From contig OZ038321.1 in assembly GCA_964035795.1 (NCBI GenBank), forward strand, positions 1,322,030 to 1,386,029: DNA of 64,000 bases, written 5' to 3'. This document shows, piece after piece, positions 1 through 10,600 of this stretch; position 1 is the first letter of the stretch; each line of letters opens with the position of its first letter. This stretch comes from Pterobdella sp. o SKG-2022 (taxonomy: Eukaryota; Annelida; Clitellata; Hirudinida; Piscicolidae). Position numbers and translations under genes: made by a program. A model generated the notes under the pieces. The model saw only the letters and a program-made list of their open reading frames with translations, was not told the origin of the DNA and made no database searches.

Positions 1-911
1 ATAATATAAATAATAAAAATAATAATTAGAAATAAAAAAATAATATCAATGAATAATCATCGTTCAACGTTCTTTAGCCTTAATACCGTGATAAAAATTG
101 TTATTATTATTATTATTATTGTTATTATTATTATTATTATTGTTATTATTATTATTATTATTGTTATTATTATTATTATTATTGTTATTATTATTATTAT
201 TATTAAAAAAATTTTTTTTGAAAAGAAAAGTTTCAAACGAAAATAAATATTCAACGATGATGTTTATTATTATTTTATTTTTTAAATAACAATAATAATA
301 TTAATATTATTATTCATCACCATCATCATCGTATTGCGTCCATTTCGATAAGTGGAGCGTTGTTGTTATTGTTTTTATTGTTATTATTTGTATTATTATT
401 GTTGCTTTTATTATTATTATTTTATTGTTATTATTATTCATATTGTTATATTAATTAAAATTCCTTCATGAATATTCATCACAGAGGAATGTTGTGGTAA
501 AGAGTCATGATACAGCTGGTGAGATTATTATTATTATTACTTCTATTATTATTGTTATTGTTATTGTTATTATTATTTTTATTATTATTACTTCTATTGT
601 TATTGTTATTGTTATTATTATTTTTATTATTATTACTTCTATTATTATTGTTATTGTTTTTGTTAATATCATTTTCATTGTTATTATTTATTTATTGTTA
701 ATTTTCACAAATGAATGCACTATTTATTATTCATATTAATGTGAATTAATTCATTTTTTATTGATCTGTATATATCTATATATCAGCCTTTATTGAAATT
801 TTTGTTAATTCAATAAAAAATAAATTCTATCTTCACACACATCTTGTATTAGTTATAAATAGATATAGATATAGATAGATAGATAGATAGACTTCATAAC
901 TTCCCCATCAG
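1..911. repeat. AT-rich flank with (ATT)n and (ATTATTGTT)-type microsatellites
   Basis: No gene is supported here. Positions ~100-206 are an interrupted (ATT)n in which GTT recurs roughly every 18 bases. Positions ~520-680 are a second ATT/GTT array, and ~865-890 a short (GATA)n. The open frames here are homopolymers of Ile or Leu produced by the repeats. The 3' border (TTCCCCATCAG) is the likely intron acceptor of the exon that starts at 912. Confidence 0.8.
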
Positions 912-3775
912 ACGTGGACGACAGTGGAATCTACATGCAACAAAACGATCTTTCATCTTCTTTCTCGTCATCTTCATTCTTCTCGTCATCATCATTATCA
1001 TTCTCGCCATCATCGGCGTGGTCATCTTCATCATCTAAAACATCTTCAGCCAATCAGACAAGCCACTTTGAACCTGCAAGCATCACAGCTCCGCTAGAAC
1101 ATCTAACTTCTTCACAGATCAATTGTTATAATGCAGCTACTGCTAGCAAAACAGCTGTTAGCAACAAAGCTGTAACTAGCAGAGCAGCTGCTAGCAACAA
1201 AACATCTTTTATCAATACAACCATAACTAACAATACAGCTTCCATAGATACAGCTGCTACTAATATAACAGCTGATAACGACATAGATGTTACTAAAAAT
1301 AAAGCTGATAATCTCACAGCTGTTTTTAAAAATACAGCTGAAAACGAAGCAGCTGACGCTAAGACAACATCTTCTATTCATATCACAACTATCCGAGAGA
1401 ATTCACCTTTTCTTACCAAAATTGCTGAAAATAATATAACTAAAAACTCAAGAAATACTAATGGTGATAATAACCATAATAATAATAAAAATAATAACTA
1501 TAGTAATAATAGCATTAAAAACAGCGATAATAATAGTGATTATATTTTGTGTCGTAATTCTAATACTCAGTCAACAACCAATCAAACTGTGGAAAGGAAG
1601 GGTGATTTGGATGGCACTTCCGCCAATAATAATCCCACAAATATAAATAATGATATTAATTTCAATAATAATAATAACATCAAAAATAATAATAATGATA
1701 TTAACAATGATAATCATAAGAACACCACTACTACTAATAATAATGTGAATAAAAACGACATCGAGCGGGTAAATGAAGTCACCACCAGCATGAAGGGTGC
1801 CATAGGGATATCAAAGAGTGGCAAGGAAACGAGGACAGTTGAGGTACAGACAGACGATTATGAAAGCGAGTACACCACCAGTGACGAAGAGGAGGAGGAA
1901 GAGGATGATGATGATAAAGATGTGGATGATAAGATTGGGGGGGAAGAGAGTGTGAGCGAGGATGAAAATGGGGGTGGGGGTGCGAATAAGGGAGAAAGGG
2001 GTTGTGGAGGCGTGGTTGATAAGGATTTTCAAGGTTCCAAACCTCGGGAGGATAACCTCACTGATAGTGTTTACGATGTTAATTACATTAATAATGATAA
2101 CAACAACATAAATAATAATAATAACGCAAATAATAAAAATAATAGCAATAACAACCGTAATAGTAATACGGAACAAAATTTTTGTAATGAGAAACGCGTA
2201 GTTGGTGGGTCGAAAGGGAGTTATAAGGTGGTCATTGGTGAATTCAACCATTGCGACAGACAACCTGGTGATTACAATGGGGAGGTTTCCGAAAATGGAG
2301 GCAAAAATACGTACCAGATGAGTTGTTACCATAATGGAAATAATAATAACATCAAGACTAATAATAGTATTAACGATAATAACGAAAAGAAAATAAGAGA
2401 AAATGGTTATCCGTTTGATGAAAATATCAATCGACATACCAAAAGTTCAAATAATAAAGACTTCCCACCAAACGAAGGCCCCTACCAGAACTCGAACTGC
2501 GTGAGTTCGGGGATGGAAAAAGACCGCATGGTGAATGGAAGTATGGAGAATGGCATGGAGAAGCACGGGAGCTTGATGGATCGGAGTGGATGCTATGAGC
2601 AGCAGATGTTGTCTCCAGCCAATTCCCTCGAAGTTGACTCTCGGATAGGCTCTCTGGTTCCAAACAATACCTCCAACACCAACCTCCTCAACAACACATA
2701 CAACATCATCCACTACAACACCCCCAATGAAGTCATCACCAATCATGACCGCAAGGACTATTACGAAGCAAATCTCAAACGATGCAAGACCTCTTTGGAC
2801 TGCATTGGAGGGTATAAGAGCGCCCTGTCATGTGGTGCTGTCCCCAACGACTGCCAACAAACACGGGTCAAAACTGTCGACAGCTTGTCACCTTCGCAAA
2901 ATCTTCAACACATGTACCATTCGGCTGATGTTAGGTATAATGCTGTCAATAGAGGTCTGGCCAATCAGAACTCTCCGGTCACTCTTAACAACCACTACAG
3001 CATTCCCACACCTTCCCCCTCTAACAGTAGTCTCAGAAGCTTTGGCATGGCATCTCCTAACACGTCCACCTACTCCAACTCCCACTTCTTATCTCAACAA
3101 GTCAACCAGGCCACCTACCAAGAACAGAATCAACTGCTGCAAAAGAAACATCAGCATCAACTCCAACAACGAAGCCACCAGAAGGATTCTCGATTCTTCG
3201 AACGTGATTGCCCCAGTGCCCCTCTTACCAGACCACCTATGGACACCTCCAACCAGTTCTCCTGGAACCACTTTTACCCTGAACATCCAGATTCTTATTC
3301 TTTTGTGAGGCTTCCAAGGAAGGAGTTTATGCAGTGTGGCAGCAAAAATTCATCTTACACTCCCAACTCAGACTCAAACATCAATCCTTGCTCCAAAACA
3401 CAACGGCTTTCCGATAACCAAAATAATAAAAACAAAAAAAATCAAAAAGTTAAGACGAACCAGCCACTTATCGCACGCAATCAACAGTTGCCTCCAAACG
3501 TAGCAATACAACCGGGCACAAACGTCATCACCAACTACAATGTCTTCAATATGGCATACAGAAGCCATCAGCTCCCTTACTGCACCTCTTCTTGCGTTCT
3601 CCCACCCTCTACAGCCCTAATGGCTCCACATTCGGGCCACTCCTCCCTTCCCATCAGCTTTTATCAACAGACCCCCCTCGCGTTCGCTCCACAACCAGCC
3701 AATAATATTTATGGCTACAACTACATCAATGGCTCTATGGCCTCCCAACCATTCACCGTTCTAAAGCAATGAAGC
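912..3775 (+). CDS. Large 3'-terminal exon of an Asn/Ser-rich disordered protein (unidentified)
   Basis: One open frame of 952 codons ends at TGA 3773-3775. No good start codon context is visible. The pyrimidine-rich TTCCCCATCAG just before 912 looks like a splice acceptor, so this is probably the last exon of a longer gene, entered in phase with VDDSGIYMQQ. Order of segments: Ser-rich stretch (about residues 11-55), Ala/Thr/Asn imperfect repeats (75-150), long Asn tracts, a short ordered-looking segment with VEVQTDDYESEY followed by an acidic Glu/Asp run (about 310-345), more Asn tracts, then a Pro/Gln/Asn/Ser-rich C-terminal half ending in TVLKQ. No enzymatic domain, membrane helix or zinc motif is seen. 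Asn runs are almost all AAT codons, matching the (AAT)n microsatellites around it. I do not recognise the family; a disordered cytoplasmic tail or a nuclear regulator are both possible. The varied sequence of the C-terminal half argues that it is genuinely coding. Confidence 0.7.
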
Positions 3776-4003
3776 TGACCGAGACTTATGATAAATTATT
3801 TATATATGCTTTATTCTTCAGTTTTATTGTTAATTCTTTAAGTCTCAAGTTTTGAATACTCAAAATTTTTCTTTTGACTGTTAAGATATAGAGGCATCGG
3901 ATTATTTCAAATCATTGGAAACTTTGTATTTTGAGTTCTATTTATTTGTTATACCCTTATTCGAAATCTGGTCCAATCTATAAAATTTTGTTTTATATTT
4001 ATC

Positions 4004-4009
4004 AATAAA
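4004..4009 (+). terminator. Polyadenylation signal AATAAA
   Basis: A canonical AATAAA lies about 230 bases after the stop codon of the Asn-rich terminal exon, in AT-rich 3' UTR-like sequence. This fits the reading that the exon is 3'-terminal. Confidence 0.45.
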
Positions 4010-4364
4010 AATTAAAAAATTCTTTTTTTATTTCAGACTTACAAACTTGTCTTATAAGCACATTTCTTAACAAATTTTCATAAATTCAACTCAAAATTTT
4101 AATGCAGCCTCAAACTGATTCATCGAACAAATATTTTAATCTAAGATACCAAAATAAAGTTAAACATTCAACAAATAAATACAAGCTTTAACCATTCAAA
4201 ATTTATCCATTGAATCGTCTTGAATTATGACAATACATCGCGTTAGCCATAAATATACATACTTAACATTTCATTGAGAGAGAACAACACCACAAAAACC
4301 TCTTAGCTTAGAACTTAGAGTTCGAAATAATTTAAGACAAAGTTCGATTATTTTTGGCTTGTAG

Positions 4365-4460
4365 GACGATGGGGCATCAGGTGAATTATCAAAAGATGGC
4401 TGGTTCCCGTGTTTTCAAGACTTTAAACACCTGTTTTGCTGTGCTGAATGCTATTTGAAG
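4365..4460 (+). CDS. Candidate 96-nt cassette exon, Cys-rich peptide (unidentified)
   Basis: An acceptor-like TTTTTGGCTTGTAG precedes 4365 and a donor-like AAG|GTAAAC follows 4460. Between them is exactly 32 open codons containing DGWFPCFQDF and FCCAECYLK, with mixed composition unlike the low-complexity surroundings. The phase is 0/0. The exon sits after the poly(A) signal of the upstream gene and 3.1 kb before the first recognised GGT exon. The first GGT exon enters in phase 2, so this exon cannot splice directly to it. It may belong to an alternative transcript or to an otherwise unseen gene. I do not recognise the peptide. Confidence 0.35.
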
Positions 4461-4850
4461 GTAAACAACTCTTGAATCTTGGTTGCATGCTGTTTTAGAG
4501 TCAAATGACTCTGGCAGTGTTTGTTTATATAAGCTTTGAATTATCATCTGAATTTTTGTGTGTTTCTAACTAAAGTAAACAACAATGATAACAGTAAAAA
4601 CTTGAGAGCATCTACAGAAGTGTTAAAGCCAGTGAATATTAAGACCACTGAACAATTTTGATAAGTTTATAAAAACCAAACCTTTGCTTTAAATCTTATA
4701 CTAAACCCATTTTCAAAACGCCCATTTGTCACTCAATGCATACAAGTCAATAGTGAAGAGATGAACTAAAAACAAAAAATTATGCTGAAGTGTTATTTTT
4801 TTTTAAAATTATTCAAAGAGTCTAATACTGAAAATCACTTCATGAATATG
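4461..4850. other. Intergenic or intronic AT-rich DNA
   Basis: No open frame of note, RNA gene or repeat is recognised in this stretch. Confidence 0.6.
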
Positions 4851-5180
4851 CATTCAAATACTTATTTAAGATTATATATAAATTGTATCTATAAATTTTT
4901 TAAAGACATCTTATGTATCTTCCTTTAAATTCAATTTTTTGATTTTCACCTCGAAATTAGGAAGACTTTAAATACATTTGTTTTTCTAAAAAACTAAAAT
5001 TTTTGACAAATTCAATTCCGTCATAATTTATTAGTATATTATGACAAAGTTGAATTAGTCCAAAACTTTAGTCTTTTTAGAAAAATAAATGTATTTAAAA
5101 TCTTCCTCATTTTACGGTGGAAACCAAAAAATTGATTCAAATGCTTACTTAAAATTATAGTTGTATCTATAAAATCCTCA
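4851..5180. repeat. Fold-back element (~97-bp inverted arms) with flanking direct repeats
   Basis: The segment at about 4930-5024 is repeated in inverted orientation at about 5040-5139, separated by about 15 bases. Matching pieces include AGACTTTAAATACATTTG on the left and CAAATGTATTTAAAGTCT-like sequence on the right arm's complement. Outside the arms, about 45 bases containing ATTCAAATACTTATTTAAGA (left) and ATTCAAATGCTTACTTAAAA (right) form a diverged direct repeat. An RNA copy would form a long hairpin. This is probably a non-autonomous mobile element or an inverted duplication. Confidence 0.75.
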
Positions 5181-5804
5181 TTTTTGAAGAATCAAGCAAA
5201 AAATCATTAAAAATAACAGGTTGCATACAATGTTATAGAATACCTTCACCAATAAGCCTACCTTTAATAATTTAACATACCAATACCTGCGTAAAAACCT
5301 CTATCACTAAAGCTTTTTCCACTTTCCTGTTTATTGAATCATAACGCTTGTTACCGTTCAAAGCTCGATTTATTAAACTTTCTAGCCCTCAAAACATCCG
5401 TGAGGCATTCTACTGATGATCCTTGTGAGCTTAATTTGGTATGTGTTTACATCAAACTTCAAGATTAGTATCAAGCCATATAGACAGGTATAATCTCTGA
5501 GTGCTTAATCGATGAAGGACGCACGGTTATAACAACCCAACTAGAAATATGTTATGAGTACTATGTTTAGAAACAACATTGAGAAAGAATTGATTAGAAT
5601 TTTTGATGTTTTTCAAAATTAAATTGTAATTAGAGTATACCATGTGTGAGAATATAAAAGAATTTCATGATTATGTCTAACATTGAGCACATAATTCACA
5701 TAGATATAGAGCCGTGTGGTAGATGGGATATTATCGATGAGCTTAATTATAAACACAAAATACCAGAAATATAATGACAATCTTCTTTAGTCGAAGTAAT
5801 TAAT
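5181..5804. other. Intergenic DNA with no recognised feature
   Basis: Mixed-composition DNA, slightly less AT-rich at 5340-5540. No frame with both coding character and splice borders was found. Confidence 0.5.
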
Positions 5805-5970
5805 GTAAATTATTTGAACACAAAAGGTAATTATATTAAGTACCAAGCTTTTCGTTAACAAAGTAACATTACCAAGTGCCTTGAGTAGAGACTGCTTTAT
5901 GATAATGTTACTATGTTAACAAAAAGCTTTGTACTTAATAGATTCACTTTTGTGTTCAAATGATTTACAG
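5805..5970. mobile_element. Palindromic MITE-like element, subfamily with AGTACCAAGCTTTTCG core
   Basis: This is a near-complete palindrome. The left arm starts GTAAATTATTTGAACACAAA and reads through AAGTACCAAGCTTTTCGTTA to the ACATTACCAAGTG motif. The right arm returns through AACAAAAAGCTTTGTACTTA to TTTTGTGTTCAAATGATTTAC. There is no coding capacity. Related copies at 35138 and 7421 share the arm core and the central CATTATCAAGTG-like motif, which marks it as a dispersed non-autonomous family. Confidence 0.75.
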
Positions 5971-6754
5971 TGATGAAATGATTCTATAATTAATCTGCCA
6001 TCTGTTTATCTATATATTTCAAGTTTAACATAGATATCTATGTAAGCTAGATTCCCTTTTATATAATTCTTATTTTCTTTATCAATGTCTACTTTTTACT
6101 TGAACAAATTAGTTTTATATAATAGGCCCAAAGCTTTATAACTGGTTAAAATGCTGTTCGAAACTCTTTCAGAGGTAAAGGGATATCTGATTTAAATCTA
6201 TTTCAAAGTCATGGCCAAAACTTCTGGTTATGATGCTTTTGACGGGACTAGAAGGTGAGGAGAATAATATTTTTTGAATTTTAGAATAAATATTTTAAAT
6301 AAATTGATTAAAATTGATTTTTATTTAAACACTTTTAAACATAAATATTATTATTTTAAAATTAGATTTATGTTTAATTTATTACTAATTTATTATTAAA
6401 TTCATTTTAAAAATATTATATTGTTATATAAATTATTTTTAAAACTAGCATAAATTTATTATACTATTTCTATTTAATTTATGCAACAATGGTATGCCTG
6501 ACTAATCAATTCTGTGGTGAACAAATATTATCAATAACATTTATTATTATTATTATCAATAAATATAATAATTATTATTATTATCAATAATTTTATCTGT
6601 TTCTATTTTTACTATTGACTGAGTATACCCGAAAAAAGATTAGTATAATTTTAAAAATTGTAGAAAAAAGGTAGATAAAGGGAATACATATAGCAACAGG
6701 TATTTGGTTTTAGTGCATCTTAGCTGGGTGAACGAAAACTATAGCTTAGAGTGA
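5971..6754. other. AT-rich intergenic DNA
   Basis: Very AT-rich, with a short (ATT)n at 6540-6600. No gene or structured repeat is recognised. Confidence 0.6.
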
Positions 6755-6999
6755 GCATATGAGACCGTGTTTAGAAAAGGATTATTGGTGACAAAACCAT
6801 ACGAAACACCGCAATCATACTGCATTGAGGTCTTGAATTGCTTTGGGACCAATTATATTCAGCCTGATGTTGTTTGAGACGCTGGAAGCAGTTTAAAAAA
6901 TATAAATAATAAATTTTAAAACGATTGAAGAAAGAAATTTGAGACGGTTTCTACAAAGCACTTGAAGAAACTGAGCTCTGAACAGAGAAAATATTTTTG

Positions 7000-7135
7000 T
7001 GGGGTTGGCGTACTTATGTATCCCCCCGTTATGTATTCCTCCATTTTGTATTCCCCCATTATGTATTTCCCCATTTTGTATTTCCCCATTTTGTATCCCT
7101 CTATTTTGTATTTCCACCATTTTGTATTTTCAACC
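7000..7135. repeat. Minisatellite with ~17-bp TGTATTTCCCCATTT units
   Basis: About six imperfect tandem units built on TTTTGTATTTCCCCCA run from about 7014 to 7130. Both strands give open frames of repetitive peptide (for example GGIHNGGIHN on the minus strand), which are by-products of the unit length and not evidence of a gene. Confidence 0.75.
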
Positions 7136-7420
7136 ACTTTATTATCGTTTTCATTTTGTTACAGACCATGAAATTAAGTTCAGATGTATCAAGATCCGTT
7201 ATCAAATCAATTGTGGGAGTTAATTAACCGTGTCATTTTATTGGTTATCAAACACATTTTAAGCCGCCAATCAATATGATTATTGAAAAATGATAATACA
7301 AAATTTAAAGTATTTTTTTCAAAATTCTCAAATATTTTAAATGTTAAATTCTGCATAAATGTAGAAATAAATCGCTTTAAAGAAAATGATTTGATGAAGT
7401 AGAATAGCCTAAATCAAATT

Positions 7421-7568
7421 GTAAGCTCAACAACCACAAATTATTTATTTAAAAAAGAGTCTCGAAGCTTTTTGTAAGACTAGTGATAATCACTTGATAA
7501 TGTAAGCTAGTCTTACGAAAAGCTTCGTGGTTCTTTTTAAACTAAATACTTTGTGTTTGTTGACCTTA
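7421..7568. mobile_element. Palindromic MITE-like element, main subfamily (complete copy)
   Basis: Long terminal inverted repeats of about 60 bp begin GTAAGCTCAACAACCACAAA. On the opposite strand the other end reads GTAAGGTCAACAAACACAAA. Arms carry the diagnostic CGAAGCTTTTTGTAAGACTAG and its complement, and the centre is TGATAATCACTTGATAATGT. It is short, non-coding and repeated elsewhere as half-elements (10196, 24640, 28880, 36965, 46495, 56120). It ends about 50 bp upstream of the first visible GGT exon. Confidence 0.85.
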
Positions 7569-7614
7569 CAAAAAGAAAATGATTTCATCTCACAAATATT
7601 ATCACTTCTCACAG

Positions 7615-10600
7615 AAACTGCTTTTCAAGAAACAAACCACGCATAATATGGGGCCTACTGACTACTATAATAATTGTCATCGTTCTCATTTCCCTCATCA
7701 TCTTCATAGCTCACAAACCACCTCCCAAACCAAAACCTCCCAAGATCTCAAGTTTTGGCAAGTACAAACAGGCCGCCATCGCTTCAGACCATATCAAATG
7801 CTCAGAATTAGGAAGGTAAATGGGTTTTTACTGAAACAGGGGGGGAGTTAAAGAGAGGGATTTCCGAGGTTTAATCCATGTAGGTTTTAAGCGCATCTTA
7901 TGTTTTTAATAATTTGATTTAATAGAATCTACATGGAATTCTAAGCTATATACATTATTGCAAGACCTCATATTATGCGATGCTTGTTTGAATTTTTTAT
8001 CGATTAGCATTTGATGAAAAAGTTAAAAGTGAAACAAAACAGGGAGGTTCAAAACTCACAATCTAGAAACAAGTTTCCAATTTTTGAACCATTGTAAATC
8101 TGCTTTTGAAGCCAAATTAACGATAACAAGTATATATAGATTTGTACTATACATTAAATTTCTTAAAATTGAGTAATACTATATTGAAGTCTGTATTGTA
8201 ACATTTATGATTACCATTGCTTTATGCAACACTAATCAGACTTGAATCTGGTCTCTATATATTTTATAATTTCTAATTGTTTGAAGCAAAGGTCCTTATT
8301 TGGAATTCTATTCAATTTTAAATTATGTCTTTGTGTTACTAAATTACTGTCTGTGTCATCAGAACTCTCTTTTTCTGTCATTGAATTTATAATAACAGCT
8401 ATGAAGTTGAATGTTTAAAATGTTCTAGGAATAAGAAAAATATTAGTTGATAAAAATATATAAATATAATTAAATAAAATTTATATAATTATATCTAGTT
8501 AATTAACATAATTTAAATAATTAATTAATAAATCTGCATAAAATTAATTTATATAATTATATCAAGTCAATTAATAAATTTTTTTCATTTGTGTAAAAGA
8601 ACCATCAAGCATAAATGATAGAATTATTTTGATGATCTATTTTCTAGATCTTTGATAAACAGTTTGTGAGATACTTTAAACATTTATACAAGCATATTTA
8701 AAACTCGTCATAAGGCATTTGGAAACACGTTTTATCAGCCTCTATAGCTCAATGGTTGAGCATTAGACTAATTATCTAAAGTTACCGGGTTCGATCCCGC
8801 GTGGGCCGACAATTAGCACCTGTTCCACAGTGCGTTTTCGCTACATTAAATTTGTAGCAAGCGCTTTGATCTATAAATACCGCATTACATTATCGATCTT
8901 CAGATTTTGAACTAATGAAGCATAGATCACTTATTTTATTTCTCTGTAATAAGCTTTCTAAAAAAAATAATTAATTTTTGTAACCAAAAAAAACTAAAAT
9001 GGCTATGGGCATAAAACAAATAGTATTATAATAATCATCTCTCAACAATACTTAATATTTTTTCTATTATTATTATTATTGAATTTTTTATAGCGCAAAA
9101 TTTACAAAAACAAATTTTCTAGAAGCGATTATCTTAAATTTTTCTCACCTTTAACCTTTCCACCCACCAGGGACATCTTGAAAAAGAATGGTACTGCTGT
9201 AGATGCGGCCATAGCAACCATGTACTGCTCGTGTACCTTCCACTTGCAGAGCTGTGGTGTTGGAGGAGGTGCTTTCATGGTTATTTATCAGAAGTTAGGA
9301 TACTGTTGATTTGAAGTTTTGAGCAGTTCCACGCGTGAAAAGCTTTAATATAATCATAAAGAATATTATTCTTTATTGATTTTTTAAATCATTTTTGATC
9401 TAAAAAAATATTTTTTTCAAAATTTATTGATCAAAATTTAAAATTTAGTGAAAAAACATGAATCTAAACTGGGATTAGTTTGCTCAGAGGCCACTAAGCA
9501 TTATAACCTAACTACCTCACTATGACGATTTATCAACAAATACTCGTCTAGCAAAAAATTGATAAACGTTTGAGTTTATTTGTACATCGTATAAATATCG
9601 ATCGTTTTTAAATTGTGCAAACTCAAGTTTAAAAATCGATATAAAAAGTTATTTTTGATCATTTGGCAATTATACCTGACCTTAAACAAAGCTGATAAAA
9701 ACTCCAATTTTATGCGATCGAAACCAGCTTTAAACTAATTCTCCTTAATTCTTCTTTCAGTTTTAACCCCAATCTTAACCCTACTTCTAACCTTGACCCT
9801 AATCCTAATCCTACTTCTAGCCCCAACTTTAACCTAAAAGCGTGTTACAGCAAAAACCATTGAAAAAATTTCCAATTTGAAATAATATATACATATTCAG
9901 TTTTTATACTTTTCTTCATAATGAAACTGAAAGCTGAGTGTTATTCAGTTAATAAAATGACTAATTTAAATTATAATGGTGAAATTTTGTTTTTCTAATT
10001 GTGAACCAGGCCAAAGAATGGTTCAGCAAAGGTGATGAAGGAGATAAACTTTAGGGAAACTGCTCCTGCGGCTTCTACTGCAGACATGTTCGACAGTGCT
10101 TCTTCTACCGCAGGTTCCAGTTTTGAACTAGGGTTTCTTAAATACAAATGTATAACGTTTCAATTCTTTGAGCCAAACGTAAATATTCAAATAAAAATAC
10201 TTAGGAGTTTATTTTATTCCACGAAGCTTTTCGTAAGATGAACTTACATTATCAAGTGGAGGTACGAATAATAATAAATATATAACGGATTTTGAAATTC
10301 ATATAAAAGCTTGTTTGAGTTGTTTTGTAGCAAATTAAATCAACATGAGACAACAAACTTGGCGGACATTTTTAATAGTTGTTCCATTTAGAAACAAAAT
10401 TTGATACAATTTTGGTGCAAAAGTTCAGATCTTATAAAAAAACTCATGTGAAACTAAGAACCAATCTTTTTTTATTTGGGGCTCACAAAAAACTTGATAG
10501 CCTTTGGTTTTGTTAAAAACTTTTCAATTTTTCTGTTTTTTTTTGACAATATAACAAATAACTGCTCGAGTCTAGAACGACTCGGACCGTGAAAATAGGA

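Noticed and set aside
6893..7227. Repetitive GGIHNGGIHN and CIPPFCIPP peptides
   Set aside because: Explained by a 17-bp minisatellite read in several frames.
8744..8815. Functional tRNA-Ile (AAT anticodon) gene
   Set aside because: D and anticodon arms look good, but acceptor and T stems have several mismatches and the sequence continues into a repeated SINE body.
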